Assembly: GCF_024505055.1 (NCBI RefSeq) | Contig: NZ_JANIBL010000008.1 | Coordinates: 1-64,000 of the forward strand | Direction: 5' to 3' | From: Methylomonas rosea | GTDB lineage: Bacteria > Pseudomonadota > Gammaproteobacteria > Methylococcales > Methylomonadaceae | Length of the DNA: 64,000 nt | Shown here: in pieces, positions 46,124-55,325 of the stretch | How the letters are laid out: the number at the start of each line of letters is the position of its first letter | Numbering within the stretch: position 1 is the first letter of the stretch | Translations under genes and position numbers: made by a program | The notes under the pieces: generated by a model | Database searches by the model: none | Told to the model about the DNA's origin: nothing | The model's input: only the letters and a program-made list of their open reading frames with translations

Positions 46124-46541
46124 AGTTCGCCTTTCGAAAGTCAAAAATAAATCAATTTGCTATTGCTCAGAGCAACGATCATTAAGGCTTTTCCGCCCTT
46201 GAAACGATCAAAAAAGCTGGAATTCTCTGAAGTCATGAAACAGTTTTAAGATCGACTCAGGCCGTAGGCCTCAGCTGCTCAATTAGCTATAACAAATTAA
46301 AGCGAACTATATTGTAATATTAGAATTATTTAATTCAAGTTATTGAACTATGTCATTTAACTGAATAGTTGATGAATTTCAATCTGTTACCTTGTAATGA
46401 CGAAAATTATCAAAGCAGCGTCAGCAGCAATTTGCCAAACGTCAGAATCGAAAGACCCGAAGTAGGCGTTAAGTTTTGCGGTAACTCGCTGCCGCAACTT
46501 ACAATAATCATCATTTAGCCATTAACCTTCGAGAACACTCT
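46124..46541. other. A+T-rich divergent regulatory region
   Basis: About 420 bases between the copper receptor (minus) and the small Cys-rich gene (plus). The stretch 46280-46400 is very A+T rich, as expected for promoters of both genes. I could not identify a Fur, CueR or CopY-type operator with confidence. Confidence 0.4.
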
Positions 46542-46748
46542 ATGAAATATCAACCTTGTATCGACCAATGCACATCCGAAGGCACCCACTGCGAAGGTTG
46601 CGGCAGATCGCACCAGGAAATCACCGACACCAAAAAACTGGTGACCTCGGTCGTGGAGTTTATCCGGGAGCATGACTACGAAAACCCCGAAGACTTTGTA
46701 GAGCGCATTAGCAAAAGCATTTTGAAAAAGCTGCAAAAACCCGCCTGA
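46542..46748 (+). CDS. Small Cys-rich protein, DUF1289-like
   Basis: A 68-residue protein with four cysteines in PCIDQCTSEGTHCEGCGRSH, then EI and a helical C-terminus. The spacing CxxxC-x(6)-CxxC followed by GR and EI recalls DUF1289 proteins, thought to bind a metal or Fe-S cluster. It starts at ATG 46542 after GAGAAC and is divergent from the copper receptor, so a part in metal handling is a reasonable guess. A terminator follows at 46798. Confidence 0.65.
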   Translation: MKYQPCIDQCTSEGTHCEGCGRSHQEITDTKKLVTSVVEFIREHDYENPEDFVERISKSILKKLQKPA

Positions 46749-46797
46749 CAGTTGCAAATTGATCGCGATCCACTTCGTCAAACCGATCAATAACTAA

Positions 46798-46822
46798 AAA
46801 AACGCCCTTAGCGGGCGTTTTT
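46798..46822. terminator. Bidirectional intrinsic terminator
   Basis: AAAAACGCCC (46798-46807), a five-base loop, and GGGCGTTTTT (46813-46822) form a ten-base-pair hairpin with a T run on both strands. It serves the Cys-rich gene and the convergent sorting-tail gene. Confidence 0.9.
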
Positions 46823-46849
46823 GCTATACAGGCTTATTGCAACTGACAA

Positions 46850-47410
46850 TCAAGCTTTACGCTTCTTCATACCAACAAACCCCGCCAGCACCGATCCAAA
46901 CAACCAGACCGCGCCAGGCACCGGCACGGCGGCCGGTGTCACGGACACCAATTCGTAGCTATAAGAGGTCGCATTGGCGGCTTTATCGAATACCGCGCCG
47001 CCGAAACCGCCAAAACCCATGCCACTGTAATAATCAAAGCCGGTGGTGCCGAAGTAGTTGGTTGCGATCAGTTCCTGTTGAGCACCATGAATCTCGTCAC
47101 CCAGATACGGGCTGCCGAGGTTGTAAACCATCGCCGACAAATCGGCCAAGTTGTGAGTAAACGCTGCGACGATAGAGTTACCCGAGAACGATAAAGAAAA
47201 TGCCGATATTTCATTGAAATTCATACCAAAATTCGCGCTTCCCACGTTAATCTGCCCTGAGTTATTGGCGTCATTGACGGTAAAACTACCGGAAATAGTC
47301 GCCCCGTCGTCGAAACCGGTTTGCACAAAATTGTAAACCGCCGCGTTAGCGCCGGGTGTCAATAGCACGGCAGCGACTGCCAAGGCCAGCTTTAAAGAAT
47401 TAGTTGTCAT
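46850..47410 (-). CDS. Secreted protein with PEP-CTERM-like sorting tail
   Basis: A 186-residue exported protein: signal peptide MTTNSLKLALAVAAVLLTPG, a Gly/Ser/Asn-rich beta body (YNFVQTGFDDGATISGSFTV), and a C-terminal VPVPGAVWLFGSVLAGFVG followed by KKRK. This is the exosortase-type tail also seen at 9816-10472. The ATG at 47410 is used; the frame extends to a TTG at 47419. It is 12 bases downstream of the next secreted-protein gene on the same strand, so the pair is an operon. Confidence 0.72.
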   Translation of the reverse strand: MTTNSLKLALAVAAVLLTPGANAAVYNFVQTGFDDGATISGSFTVNDANNSGQINVGSANFGMNFNEISAFSLSFSGNSIVAAFTHNLADLSAMVYNLGSPYLGDEIHGAQQELIATNYFGTTGFDYYSGMGFGGFGGAVFDKAANATSYSYELVSVTPAAVPVPGAVWLFGSVLAGFVGMKKRKA

Positions 47411-47422
47411 GATAAGCAAACC

Positions 47423-47881
47423 TTATTGCGCGGGCGTGGAGGGAAGGAACGGGGAGAAACGGGTACCGGCGGAAGTGCCCAGCAAGCCGAAATTATTGGT
47501 CCATTGCCCGATAAACGATTGTTTGTCCGGGGTAAATTGCAAATCAAAGAATGATTGTACGGTGACATTAGGCGCCGGCGAGAAATCTAATTGCGCGACG
47601 GCCGAGCAATCGGTGTTCATGGTGGCGGTGCCGCTGACCGGGCCGGCGAAACCCGGCGTGATCACTCCACTTTGCGTGGTAGTGAACGCGCAGGAACCGC
47701 CAACTACGCCATTCAGAACAGTAATTTCACAACGTCCGGTATGCAGATTAGCCAGAGCTACGCTGTTTTGATATAGAACATAACTGCCGTTCAAATTCGC
47801 GGCACTACAACCTGGCGCGGCTTGAATTTGGCTAGACAGCCCTAGCGTGGCGGCGAGCAATAGATATTTAAGGTTTTTCAT
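47423..47881 (-). CDS. Small secreted protein of unknown function
   Basis: A 152-residue exported protein. The signal peptide MKNLKYLLLAATLGLSSQ ends near AAP. The mature part has three or four Cys and the pattern NLNGSYVLYQNSV ... VVGGSCAFTTTQSG ... GTATMNTDCSAVAQLDF, similar to small beta-barrel secreted proteins in methanotrophs and other proteobacteria. No catalytic motif is seen. The ATG at 47881 has an AGAGGA site. It is the first gene of a two-gene operon with the sorting-tail protein. Confidence 0.65.
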   Translation of the reverse strand: MKNLKYLLLAATLGLSSQIQAAPGCSAANLNGSYVLYQNSVALANLHTGRCEITVLNGVVGGSCAFTTTQSGVITPGFAGPVSGTATMNTDCSAVAQLDFSPAPNVTVQSFFDLQFTPDKQSFIGQWTNNFGLLGTSAGTRFSPFLPSTPAQ

Positions 47882-48203
47882 CGTGTCCTCTCGAAGATCT
47901 TGATAGTTATTTTGTGATTGGTGAATTACCCCCTAACCATTCCTGCAGAATCCGATTCCGCACCAGCTAAGATTTAAATAGGGAGGCGACCCAAAAAATA
48001 ACACTCAATCCTTATGCCACAGACTTAATAAAACATATAAAACAAGAAGATATGAAGACATGTCCGTTCAATTGGTCCGGTAAAGCAGGCCATTTCAAAC
48101 TGATTTATGATAAAAGTTAGTGTTATGTCACAAATTATTGTAAAAGTAAGTCGTATGCCCAACCGAGGTGGGCAATCCCTCCAGGCCAAGGAATCTTCAG
48201 GAC
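47882..48203. other. Divergent intergenic region
   Basis: About 320 bases between the secreted-protein operon (minus) and the AraC-type gene (plus). A small hairpin TGCCCA/TGGGCA lies near 48157-48174, inside the likely leader of the regulator. I see no gene. Confidence 0.4.
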
Positions 48204-49166
48204 ATGACTGACACAAAAAAGGCGGGATACAAAAGGTTGAACAGTGACGAACTGACTATGCAGCCCATTCCGCAGCAACATTGCTGGCATCAATCCTTAC
48301 CCGCTCAGCTCGGCGTGGGTAGATCGCTGATTTTTCAGCTCGATCCCTCCCTAAGTTACATAGAAACGACCTATCAACCGCTGCACGATCTGGTGATCAC
48401 CAGCAAAATCGATTTCGGCGAACCACGTCTGGTAGTAACTCTTGGAATAACCGGTCACACCCGCTTCATCGACAGCGAGAAGCATGAGCTGACATTCAGC
48501 GAAGGCAATACCACGATTACCAGTTTCGACAGCAGTAGCGGCGAACGCCAGTACCAAGCGAATAAGCCCATAAAGCAATTGCGTTTTTCAATCGGCAAAG
48601 GCTGGATGGACCGCTATTTGGGTGAAAATGAATCGGCGTGTTTCTTCCGGAAAAATGCCTTACAACTTTTAAGCTGCCGGCCAAGCCATAGTCAAAGTGT
48701 GATTGCTGCCCGGCAATTGCTCGGCTGCGACCTCAGTGCCCCTTTAGCACCGCTAACCCTAAACGGCCATGTCATGACCATACTGGCTAACGAACTTAGC
48801 GCACTCTGCCGACCTGAAAAATACGGCTATTCCAGATTCGATCAAGCCAGCCGGCACATGGCTGACCAAGCCAGAGAGATCCTCGAACTGCATTACCAAG
48901 ATCCTCCATCGCTGGAAAACCTGGCAAAAACCCTAGGCATCACCCCATTCAAGTTAAAAAATCTGTTCCAACATTATTTTAATAACACCCCTCACGGCGT
49001 AGTGACCGAGATCAGGATGCAGCATGCCTATCGCGCACTGGCGTCAACTCGGCAACCTATCAGTTTGGTGGCGGAGATGGTGGGTTACAGACATGCAAGT
49101 AACTTCAGTCTGGCTTTTAGTAAATATTTTGGCGTATCGCCCAAACAAATTTCCAAGAAACGTTAA
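48204..49166 (+). CDS. AraC-family regulator, PchR-like
   Basis: A 320-residue transcription factor. The last 100 residues hold two helix-turn-helix units (SLENLAKTLGITPFKLKNLF and PISLVAEMVGYRHASNFSLA, ending FGVSPKQ). The N-terminal domain has KQLRFSIGKGWMDRYLG, typical of the PchR group that controls siderophore and TonB receptor genes. It lies near a copper receptor, an Nramp relative and an iron-signalling set, so a metal-linked target is likely but unproven. The ATG at 48204 is chosen over the GTG at 48168 because AAGGA precedes it. Confidence 0.85.
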   Translation: MTDTKKAGYKRLNSDELTMQPIPQQHCWHQSLPAQLGVGRSLIFQLDPSLSYIETTYQPLHDLVITSKIDFGEPRLVVTLGITGHTRFIDSEKHELTFSEGNTTITSFDSSSGERQYQANKPIKQLRFSIGKGWMDRYLGENESACFFRKNALQLLSCRPSHSQSVIAARQLLGCDLSAPLAPLTLNGHVMTILANELSALCRPEKYGYSRFDQASRHMADQAREILELHYQDPPSLENLAKTLGITPFKLKNLFQHYFNNTPHGVVTEIRMQHAYRALASTRQPISLVAEMVGYRHASNFSLAFSKYFGVSPKQISKKR

Positions 49167-49258
49167 AAAACACTGCCTTCCCACAAATCGAGAGCCCACC
49201 TGTAACCATCAGTGCATCGTTAAGCGGATTCCTGATTATAAAGCTGCTTCAGCAACAA

Positions 49259-49358
49259 CGTCGTTCCGGCATGGATTGCCGGAATCCAGACTACATGGAT
49301 GTATTCGACGCTTGCCATCCTTGGCTCCTGGATCTCGGCAATCCATGCCGAGATGACG
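49259..49358. repeat. REPIN-like element (two inverted REP hairpins)
   Basis: A 100-base unit with imperfect inverted ends. The left end forms TTCCGGCA-TGGAT-TGCCGGAA and the right end TCTCGGCA-ATCCA-TGCCGAGA, and the two ends are also complementary over about 31 bases (CGTC...CCAG). Related units lie at 58812-58918 and 59075-59102. Such elements are moved by REP-associated transposases encoded elsewhere. Confidence 0.75.
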
Positions 49359-49465
49359 ATTCTTGATATGGCTTAAGCACCTTTTATAATCAGGAGAGGA
49401 TTTGCCAAAACCGGGCAAATTTGCGCATATGACGGCTTTTTCAACAGCGGCTTGCTTTTTTCAAT

Positions 49466-50887
49466 ATGAACAACACCGACTTGCACTCCCTCCCCCGTCA
49501 CAATGTCCCCGCTTTCCCCGGCTGGTGGGCGGCACTTGGGCCTGGCGTGGTGTGGATGGCGTTGGCGCAAGGCAGTGGCGAGCTGATCTGGTGGCCCTAT
49601 ATGATTGCCAAATACGGCCTGACCTTTTTGTGGCTGCTGGTGCCGGCCTGTTTACTGCAATATCCCTTGAACCTGGAAATCGGTCGCTACACGATGTTGA
49701 CGGGCGAAAGTATCTTCCACGGATTTATCCGCTTGCATCGCGGCTTCGGTATTTTCCTGTGGCTACTGATGACGGTGTCGTTTTTGTGGTTCGGCGCCTT
49801 TGCCTCGGCTGGCGGCACCGCGATGGCGGAACTGACGCATTGGCCGACAGACTGGACCCAGCGCGGCCAAAGCCTGTTTTGGGGCTATGCCTCGATTGCG
49901 GTGTTCGTCACCGCTATTCTGGCCAGCGGCGTGGTTTACACGCTGATAGAACGTTTCATGAAACTGGTCGCGGTGGTCACCGTGGTCGGTTTATTGTCGG
50001 CCTGCCTGCAAAGCGATGTACTCAAGGCCCTGCCGACGTTTAGCCAAGGCCTGCTCGGGCCGGTCGGCGAGATGCCCCGCCCTTGGGACAGCGGCGACGC
50101 CAGCAAACTATTAACCGCGATTACGTTTGCCGGCCTCGGCGGCTTCTGGATCTTGTTTTATTCCTACTGGTTGCGCGACAAAGGTGCCGGCATGGCCGGC
50201 TTGGTGGGCCGCATTACTGGATTGGGCGGCGCGGAAGAAGCGGTGTTGAGCGATGGCTTTCTACCGGCTGACGAGCCAGAAAGCGCGAAAAACTGGTCCA
50301 CTTGGCGGCGCTTTTTAAGCGCGGATATTTTGGTCGGGATTATCGGCAACCTGTTCACCACGCTGATGACCTGTTTGCTGGCTTATGCCCTGCTGTTCCC
50401 CAAGGGCTTACTGCCGCAGGAATACGAATTGGCGGTGGTGCAAAGCCAGTTTTTTGCGGTAAGTTGGGGCGAAATCGGCCGGTTACTGTTTTTAGTGGTC
50501 GCAGCGGCCTTCTTAACCGACACCTGGCTAGCCACTGCCGACGCGGTGAGCCGCATCCAGACCGACATCGTCTTGACCTTGTTCCCGAAAAGCCGCCGTC
50601 TGCCGGCCCGGCGCTGGTATTACATCTTTTTGGGCTTGCTGACCGTCATCACCTCGCTAACCATGCAACTCGACGCCCCCGGCCCGCTGATCCTCACCAG
50701 CGCCATCATCGGCTTTGTCGGCACCATCATGTTTCCGGTGGCGCTTTATTTGATCAACCACAAAATGCTGCCGCCGCATTTGCCGGCATGGGCCAGACCC
50801 AAAGGCAGGCCCTGGCTGTTGGGTTTGAGCTTTGTGGTGTATTTACTGCTGGCAGTGTTGTATTTAAAGGCCAGCTTTAAACTTTGA
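49466..50887 (+). CDS. Nramp-related transporter lacking canonical metal-site motifs
   Basis: A 473-residue membrane protein with about eleven helices and the Nramp opening WAALGPGVVWMALAQGSGEL. In true Nramp proteins helix 1 carries DPGN and helix 6 carries MPH. Here the positions read AQGSGE and TFAGLGGFWILFYSYWLRDKG, so the usual Asp, Asn and Met metal ligands are absent. It therefore belongs to a divergent Nramp-like branch, whose substrate could be Mg2+ or something else. The ATG at 49466 lacks a strong ribosome-binding site. It is preceded by the REPIN and an AraC regulator. Confidence 0.75.
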   Translation: MNNTDLHSLPRHNVPAFPGWWAALGPGVVWMALAQGSGELIWWPYMIAKYGLTFLWLLVPACLLQYPLNLEIGRYTMLTGESIFHGFIRLHRGFGIFLWLLMTVSFLWFGAFASAGGTAMAELTHWPTDWTQRGQSLFWGYASIAVFVTAILASGVVYTLIERFMKLVAVVTVVGLLSACLQSDVLKALPTFSQGLLGPVGEMPRPWDSGDASKLLTAITFAGLGGFWILFYSYWLRDKGAGMAGLVGRITGLGGAEEAVLSDGFLPADEPESAKNWSTWRRFLSADILVGIIGNLFTTLMTCLLAYALLFPKGLLPQEYELAVVQSQFFAVSWGEIGRLLFLVVAAAFLTDTWLATADAVSRIQTDIVLTLFPKSRRLPARRWYYIFLGLLTVITSLTMQLDAPGPLILTSAIIGFVGTIMFPVALYLINHKMLPPHLPAWARPKGRPWLLGLSFVVYLLLAVLYLKASFKL

Positions 50888-51117
50888 CTGCAATTCGGTT
50901 AGGGCCTAACATCCGTAGCAGCTTCACAACAGCTCTAAACCAGTATAGTAAATTCGTAAGAAGCACATTGGATTGATGCGCAGTTGCCACCCATCATGAC
51001 AACATTACTTCCGTTACCAGACAAAGTCATTTGACCAACAACGTCGAGGTTTGTAACATCAAGCAGCCTTGGTAGAATCGAGTTTAACGCCAAATAGTCT
51101 TCGGGAGGACTTTAGTT

Positions 51118-51330
51118 ATGCAAGTCGTAGAATTTGAAGCAGATGCAAAAGGCCGGATGATTGAAATTCCCATACAGTTTACTGCCTTTGCCTCCAAGCA
51201 CCTTAAAATCAAATTATCGATAGAGGAAGCAGCGGATTCAACCTCGACAAAACCCGCCAAACGACTTTCCGCACTATCTATCGATACACGCTCGTTTCAA
51301 TTTGATCGCGAAGACGCAAATGCCCGATAG
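51118..51330 (+). CDS. Putative antitoxin of PIN-domain toxin
   Basis: A 70-residue protein starting at ATG 51118 after a strong GGGAGGA site. It begins MQVVEFEADAKGRMIEIP and has a beta-rich N-terminus and a disordered charged C-terminus (DTRSFQFDREDANAR). That form suits a type II antitoxin whose tail wraps the toxin. I recognise no named family. The toxin frame starts 11 bases before its stop. Confidence 0.65.
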   Translation: MQVVEFEADAKGRMIEIPIQFTAFASKHLKIKLSIEEAADSTSTKPAKRLSALSIDTRSFQFDREDANAR

Positions 51331-51724
51331 GTATTTTCTTGATACCGATATCTTGATCTACGCCTACTCAAACAGCGAGCCGCACAAGGCAGACATCGCC
51401 AATTCAATGCTGTTTGAAGGCGAATCTATCATTTCCTCGCAAGTCATCAATGAATTTTCCAACATTTGCCTAAAAAAACTAAAGCTAAAGGAAAATGCTG
51501 TTATTGGCGCTATCCATGAAATTACCAGCGTCACCCATGTAGTTGGCTTCTCTTTAGCCACTCAGCTAAGAGCCCTACAGTTATGCGAAGTACATTGTTT
51601 TTCCTATTACGATGCGTTAATTGCCAGCACCGCGCTGGAAAACCACTGCCCGATTCTTTACAGCGAAGACATGCAAAACAATCAGTTGATCGACAACCAG
51701 TTGCGAATTGTTAACCCTTTTTAA
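51320..51724 (+). CDS. PIN-domain ribonuclease toxin (VapC-like)
   Basis: A 134-residue PIN protein. Acidic residues of the metal site lie in YFLDTDILIYAYS, in VINEFSNI, and in SYYDALIASTAL, with a further SEDMQNNQ. This is the VapC-type order. It would cleave RNA when free of its antitoxin. The ATG at 51320 overlaps the antitoxin stop by 11 bases, the common arrangement. The frame could start at TTG 51302. Confidence 0.82.
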   Translation: MPDRYFLDTDILIYAYSNSEPHKADIANSMLFEGESIISSQVINEFSNICLKKLKLKENAVIGAIHEITSVTHVVGFSLATQLRALQLCEVHCFSYYDALIASTALENHCPILYSEDMQNNQLIDNQLRIVNPF

Positions 51725-52853
51725 GTCTGGGACTCGTTGCATTCCCCCTGCCTTTGCGCGATTGACAACAGGATCACCTTCCGTCTAACAATGTTTTCTA
51801 CCCCGATCAAAACACCGTGACGGCGTGAGCGTAGGCTCATGACTTGGAACAAGGTTTCATGATCCTGGCAGACATCCCCAGAGCGGTAGTTACCGTCCTG
51901 ATACTACACCAGCGCTACAGTATTTATATCGGGCAAATACCTTATTCTGCAAAGAACTCTCACCAATGGCGTGTCGATAGTTCGCGTCATTCATGGCGCC
52001 AGGGATTTACGCAACGTGATCTAGTCGCCGATGCACATTGGTATTCCGCTTCGGCTTTTAGCCTCGTGCGCAAGTCATTCAGACTGGCGCACAAAGTTTT
52101 TCGCTATCCTCGCCAGGCTTTGAAGCTTGCGAGTGAACCTGCATAAGCTTACGAATTGAGCTCAAAGCCTCGCGGGCAAGGCAATTAAGCCTGCGCACTT
52201 GGTGTTTTGCTATCCTCGCTAGGCGTTTGAGCTTGGGCCCTAGCCTCCATAGCCATGCGAATCAAGCTCAAAGCCTTGCGGGCAAGGCAACTAAGTTCGC
52301 GCACGCGGTCATTTGCTATCCTCGCCAGGCATTTAAGCTTGGGAGCGAACTACTACAGCATTCCGAATCAGGCTAAAAGCCTTGCAGCCATGGTATTTTG
52401 GTTTACCCCCAAGCCTACGAAGCTTTCGCAAATAGCAAAATACTCTTACCGGCAGGCTATAAGGCTTGATGTCGATCTGTCCCCGCGAACATTCGGGCCC
52501 GACATTGCCCAACTGTCAAGAACTTGGCAGGAATGACTTGCTGTAAACAAGATGGGGGTCGGCTGCATGGACCGGTGGCTGCTCCTGCAATATCTGCATT
52601 CCTCACATCCCTGTGAGTCATAAAGCAGATAGGGCAAGACTGGGAGCGATTGCGGATACGACAGGAAAACCAAGTCAAAAACCGTTCCGCCACCAACCCA
52701 CCGCGACAGCGAAAGACCGCAGCCAATAACATCTCCAGCAAGCCATCGATAATGCAAGATCAACGTTACCAATAATATCAAACACCATGAATATTGGGGG
52801 CGTTGCCTCAACCTATGCGAGCGTAACTTACGTGGTAAGAACTTCAGTCAAAT
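51725..52853. other. Gene-poor 1.1-kb region
   Basis: No recognised gene lies between the PIN toxin and the TonB receptor. The centre is a tandem repeat array (52040-52420). Overlapping minus-strand frames at 52446-52811 are open but have no family signature, start without a ribosome-binding site and are Arg/Cys-rich in the way of chance frames. Confidence 0.45.
52040..52420. repeat. Tandem array of a 106-bp unit, about 3.5 copies
   Basis: The marker GCTATCCTCG occurs at 52103, 52209 and 52315, exactly 106 bases apart, and the sequence between is similar. Each of the first two units includes a palindrome such as GCCTTGC-GG-GCAAGGC (52273-52288), with GCCTCGC-GG-GCAAGGC at 52167-52182. A decayed partial copy precedes the first unit from about 52040, and the last fades near 52420. 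Units differ by point changes. Confidence 0.8.
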
Positions 52854-55325
52854 TTAAAACTCCACTTTTACAGTACCTAAAAAAGTCCGAGGTGCCGCCG
52901 GCATAATAAAGTTTGAATTCGATGTGTTGTAGTAATGCTTATCCAATAAATTATCCGCGTTTAATTGAGCCGTTACGGTCGATGGTCCCATTTTCCAACT
53001 ATAGCCGGTCATTAGCGCCAACGTTGCATAACCCGGTAGTTGGTAACTGTTGGCATTGTCGCCTTCGACTTCGCCGCGAATATTCGATCCGGCTCCGAAT
53101 TTCCAACCTTGCAAATCACCTTCCTGAATCTCATAGGTAGCCCACAGATTCCCGCCGTGGCGCGGCACACCAAAATAGCGTTTCCCCTCGTTGCCTCGAT
53201 CATCCGCACCGCCAGTGTCCTTGGTAACGCGCGAGTTTGTGTACGAATAATTGCCGATCAGTTTTAGGCCGGAGTAAACTTCACCCGCAATGTCAACCTC
53301 CAAGCCGTCGTTATTCACCTCTCCAGTGGTTACTGAAAAACCGAGGCTTCGATAATAAGGATCGGGATCGGGCGATTGGATATTCTGCTTGGTTAAATCG
53401 AACCAGGCGACACTGCCTGTCAAGCGTTTGTCGAAGAGTTCATATTTCAAGCCAATTTCTTTCTGTTCCGCTGTTTGTGGTTTTAGCGCACCGCCATTCC
53501 TGTTACGACTATAGAGATTAACCCCACCAAAATTTTCCACGTAATTTGCATAGAAACTTAACTCAGGTAGGGCTTGCCAAAGCAAGCCAACGCGAGGTTT
53601 GATCGCAGTTTCGTCCAGTTGGTTACTGCCACTATAACCACCGCTTGAAAGATCACTCATTGTCGCCATGTCGTAACGAAACCCGCCGAGTATCTGTAGC
53701 CCGTAAGGCAGTTTAATTTGATCTTGTAAATACAAGCCGTGCCAGTCTTCGTTGATCTGGTATCTGTCCAACGATGCATTCGACGGCACAGCCCCGTCGA
53801 TCCCGGTATAAAGGGGGTGATAAATGTCCAAGGCATTCAAACTCCAGGACCGCGCATCGCCGCTATCCGCTGCCATGTTCATGAAATCCCAGCCCAACAT
53901 TAACGTATGACCAAGCGGGCCGGTTTGAAATTTTCCGGTCAGATTAAGCGAGGTATAAAACTGTTGACCGCTCCAATTATTCTTCATGGCTCCCCGAGCA
54001 ACCTGACAGGACGACGCCGTGCATGGGTCTGTCAAGCCTCCCCAAAATGTCACGAATGGCGTCCGCATTGGGGCTGCATAGTTATAGGCATTGAAGTTTT
54101 GGCTCAGGGTCCAATTGTCATTGAACGCATGCGACCAGTTGAAGCCCAGCCAAGTGGCGTCCGACTCCTGTTGTCCCGATCCGGGCTCGCTCAAATTCCG
54201 GCTGATCGGTAGGTTTGGAACTTGTCCATTTACAATGGGAATCCCATTGTCGTAAGTGTCATTACTGTGTTTATACTCTAATTCGAAAGTTGCCTGGGTC
54301 TGATCACTAATCTTCCATTGCAGTTTCGGGGCGAAAAATACGCGATCATTTTTTACAAAATCCCGAAACGAATTCGCGTCTTCATAGGCGAAGTTCATCC
54401 GATATAACCAACTCTTGTCTTGCGTAACCGGTCCCGTTGCATCAACTGTCGTCCGGTAAAAATCGTACGAACCGAATTGCTGTTGCAGCGAATAGAAAGG
54501 GGTGGCTAATGGCTGCTTGGTCACTACATTCACCATGCCGCCCGGTTCGATGCGGCCGTATAAAATTGATGCAGGTCCTTTCAACACTTCGATGCGTTCT
54601 AAATTCGCGGTTTCGCGAAAGCCATCTGTCAACCAAGACGGATTGGTTCTAACGCCGTCTCGATAGTAGTCGTAGGTTCTAAATCCGCGAATCACGAACG
54701 GGGTTTGCTGGTGACCGTCTTGAGCCGTTGCGAATACACCGCTGACGTTTTGCAAGGCTTTATCAATGCGCACCACTTGTTGATCTTTCATCACCTGCTT
54801 CGGCACCACCTGCACCGAAAACGGTGTTTCGATAATCGGCGTATCCGTCTTCGTCGCCGTCGTAGCGTTCGGCAAACTGTAATCCGGATTATAAGGATCG
54901 GTGGCATCATAAACCGCCTTGCCAACCACTTGCACCGCCGGCATGGTCTGCGGCCCCAGATTGTTGTGCAGTTCCGCCGCCCGCGGCTGCAAGGTGATAG
55001 CCCCCTCCCCGGTCGTCACGCCTTGCAACGGCGCGTCTCCCAATAAAATCCTGATCGCTTCGTCGGCGGTGTAGTCGCCTTGCACTGGGCGGCTGCGCAG
55101 GTTGTCGGCAATGTCGGTGCCGTACATCAGTTGTTGCTGGCTTTGCCTGCCGAACATCAGTAAGGCTTGATTCAGCGATTGGGCGGGGATATCGAAATGG
55201 TGTTTGTTGCCGGCGGCATCGCCAAGGGCGGTTTGCGAGATCAGCGCCGCGAGCAAGGCGGCTTTGGCGGCATGGCGCCGGCCCTTGCCGGCTGAGAAAG
55301 GTTTGCAATGCTTTGCGTTGGACAT
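52854..55325 (-). CDS. TonB-dependent siderophore receptor with STN signalling domain (FecA/FpvA type)
   Basis: An 823-residue outer-membrane receptor. After the signal peptide comes an STN domain (FDIPAQSLNQALLMFGRQS, then GVTTGEGAITLQP) that contacts FecR. Next are the plug (VVPKQVMKDQQVVRIDKALQ, VLKGPASILYGRIEPGGMVN) and the barrel, ending in an aromatic residue (GTVKVEF). It imports a ferric siderophore and signals its presence. The ATG at 55325 follows AGGAGA; the frame extends to 55361. It is downstream of fecR and fecI homologues on the same strand, so this is a cell-surface signalling set. Confidence 0.93.
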   Translation of the reverse strand: MSNAKHCKPFSAGKGRRHAAKAALLAALISQTALGDAAGNKHHFDIPAQSLNQALLMFGRQSQQQLMYGTDIADNLRSRPVQGDYTADEAIRILLGDAPLQGVTTGEGAITLQPRAAELHNNLGPQTMPAVQVVGKAVYDATDPYNPDYSLPNATTATKTDTPIIETPFSVQVVPKQVMKDQQVVRIDKALQNVSGVFATAQDGHQQTPFVIRGFRTYDYYRDGVRTNPSWLTDGFRETANLERIEVLKGPASILYGRIEPGGMVNVVTKQPLATPFYSLQQQFGSYDFYRTTVDATGPVTQDKSWLYRMNFAYEDANSFRDFVKNDRVFFAPKLQWKISDQTQATFELEYKHSNDTYDNGIPIVNGQVPNLPISRNLSEPGSGQQESDATWLGFNWSHAFNDNWTLSQNFNAYNYAAPMRTPFVTFWGGLTDPCTASSCQVARGAMKNNWSGQQFYTSLNLTGKFQTGPLGHTLMLGWDFMNMAADSGDARSWSLNALDIYHPLYTGIDGAVPSNASLDRYQINEDWHGLYLQDQIKLPYGLQILGGFRYDMATMSDLSSGGYSGSNQLDETAIKPRVGLLWQALPELSFYANYVENFGGVNLYSRNRNGGALKPQTAEQKEIGLKYELFDKRLTGSVAWFDLTKQNIQSPDPDPYYRSLGFSVTTGEVNNDGLEVDIAGEVYSGLKLIGNYSYTNSRVTKDTGGADDRGNEGKRYFGVPRHGGNLWATYEIQEGDLQGWKFGAGSNIRGEVEGDNANSYQLPGYATLALMTGYSWKMGPSTVTAQLNADNLLDKHYYNTSNSNFIMPAAPRTFLGTVKVEF

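Noticed and set aside
52040-52420. CRISPR array
   Set aside because: The repeated unit is 106 bases with similarity throughout and no distinct spacers, and no cas genes are present.
52446-52811. Overlapping 121- and 94-codon minus-strand frames downstream of the siderophore receptor
   Set aside because: Considered as a small iron-uptake membrane protein, but hydrophobic stretches and start signals are unconvincing and two frames are open at once.
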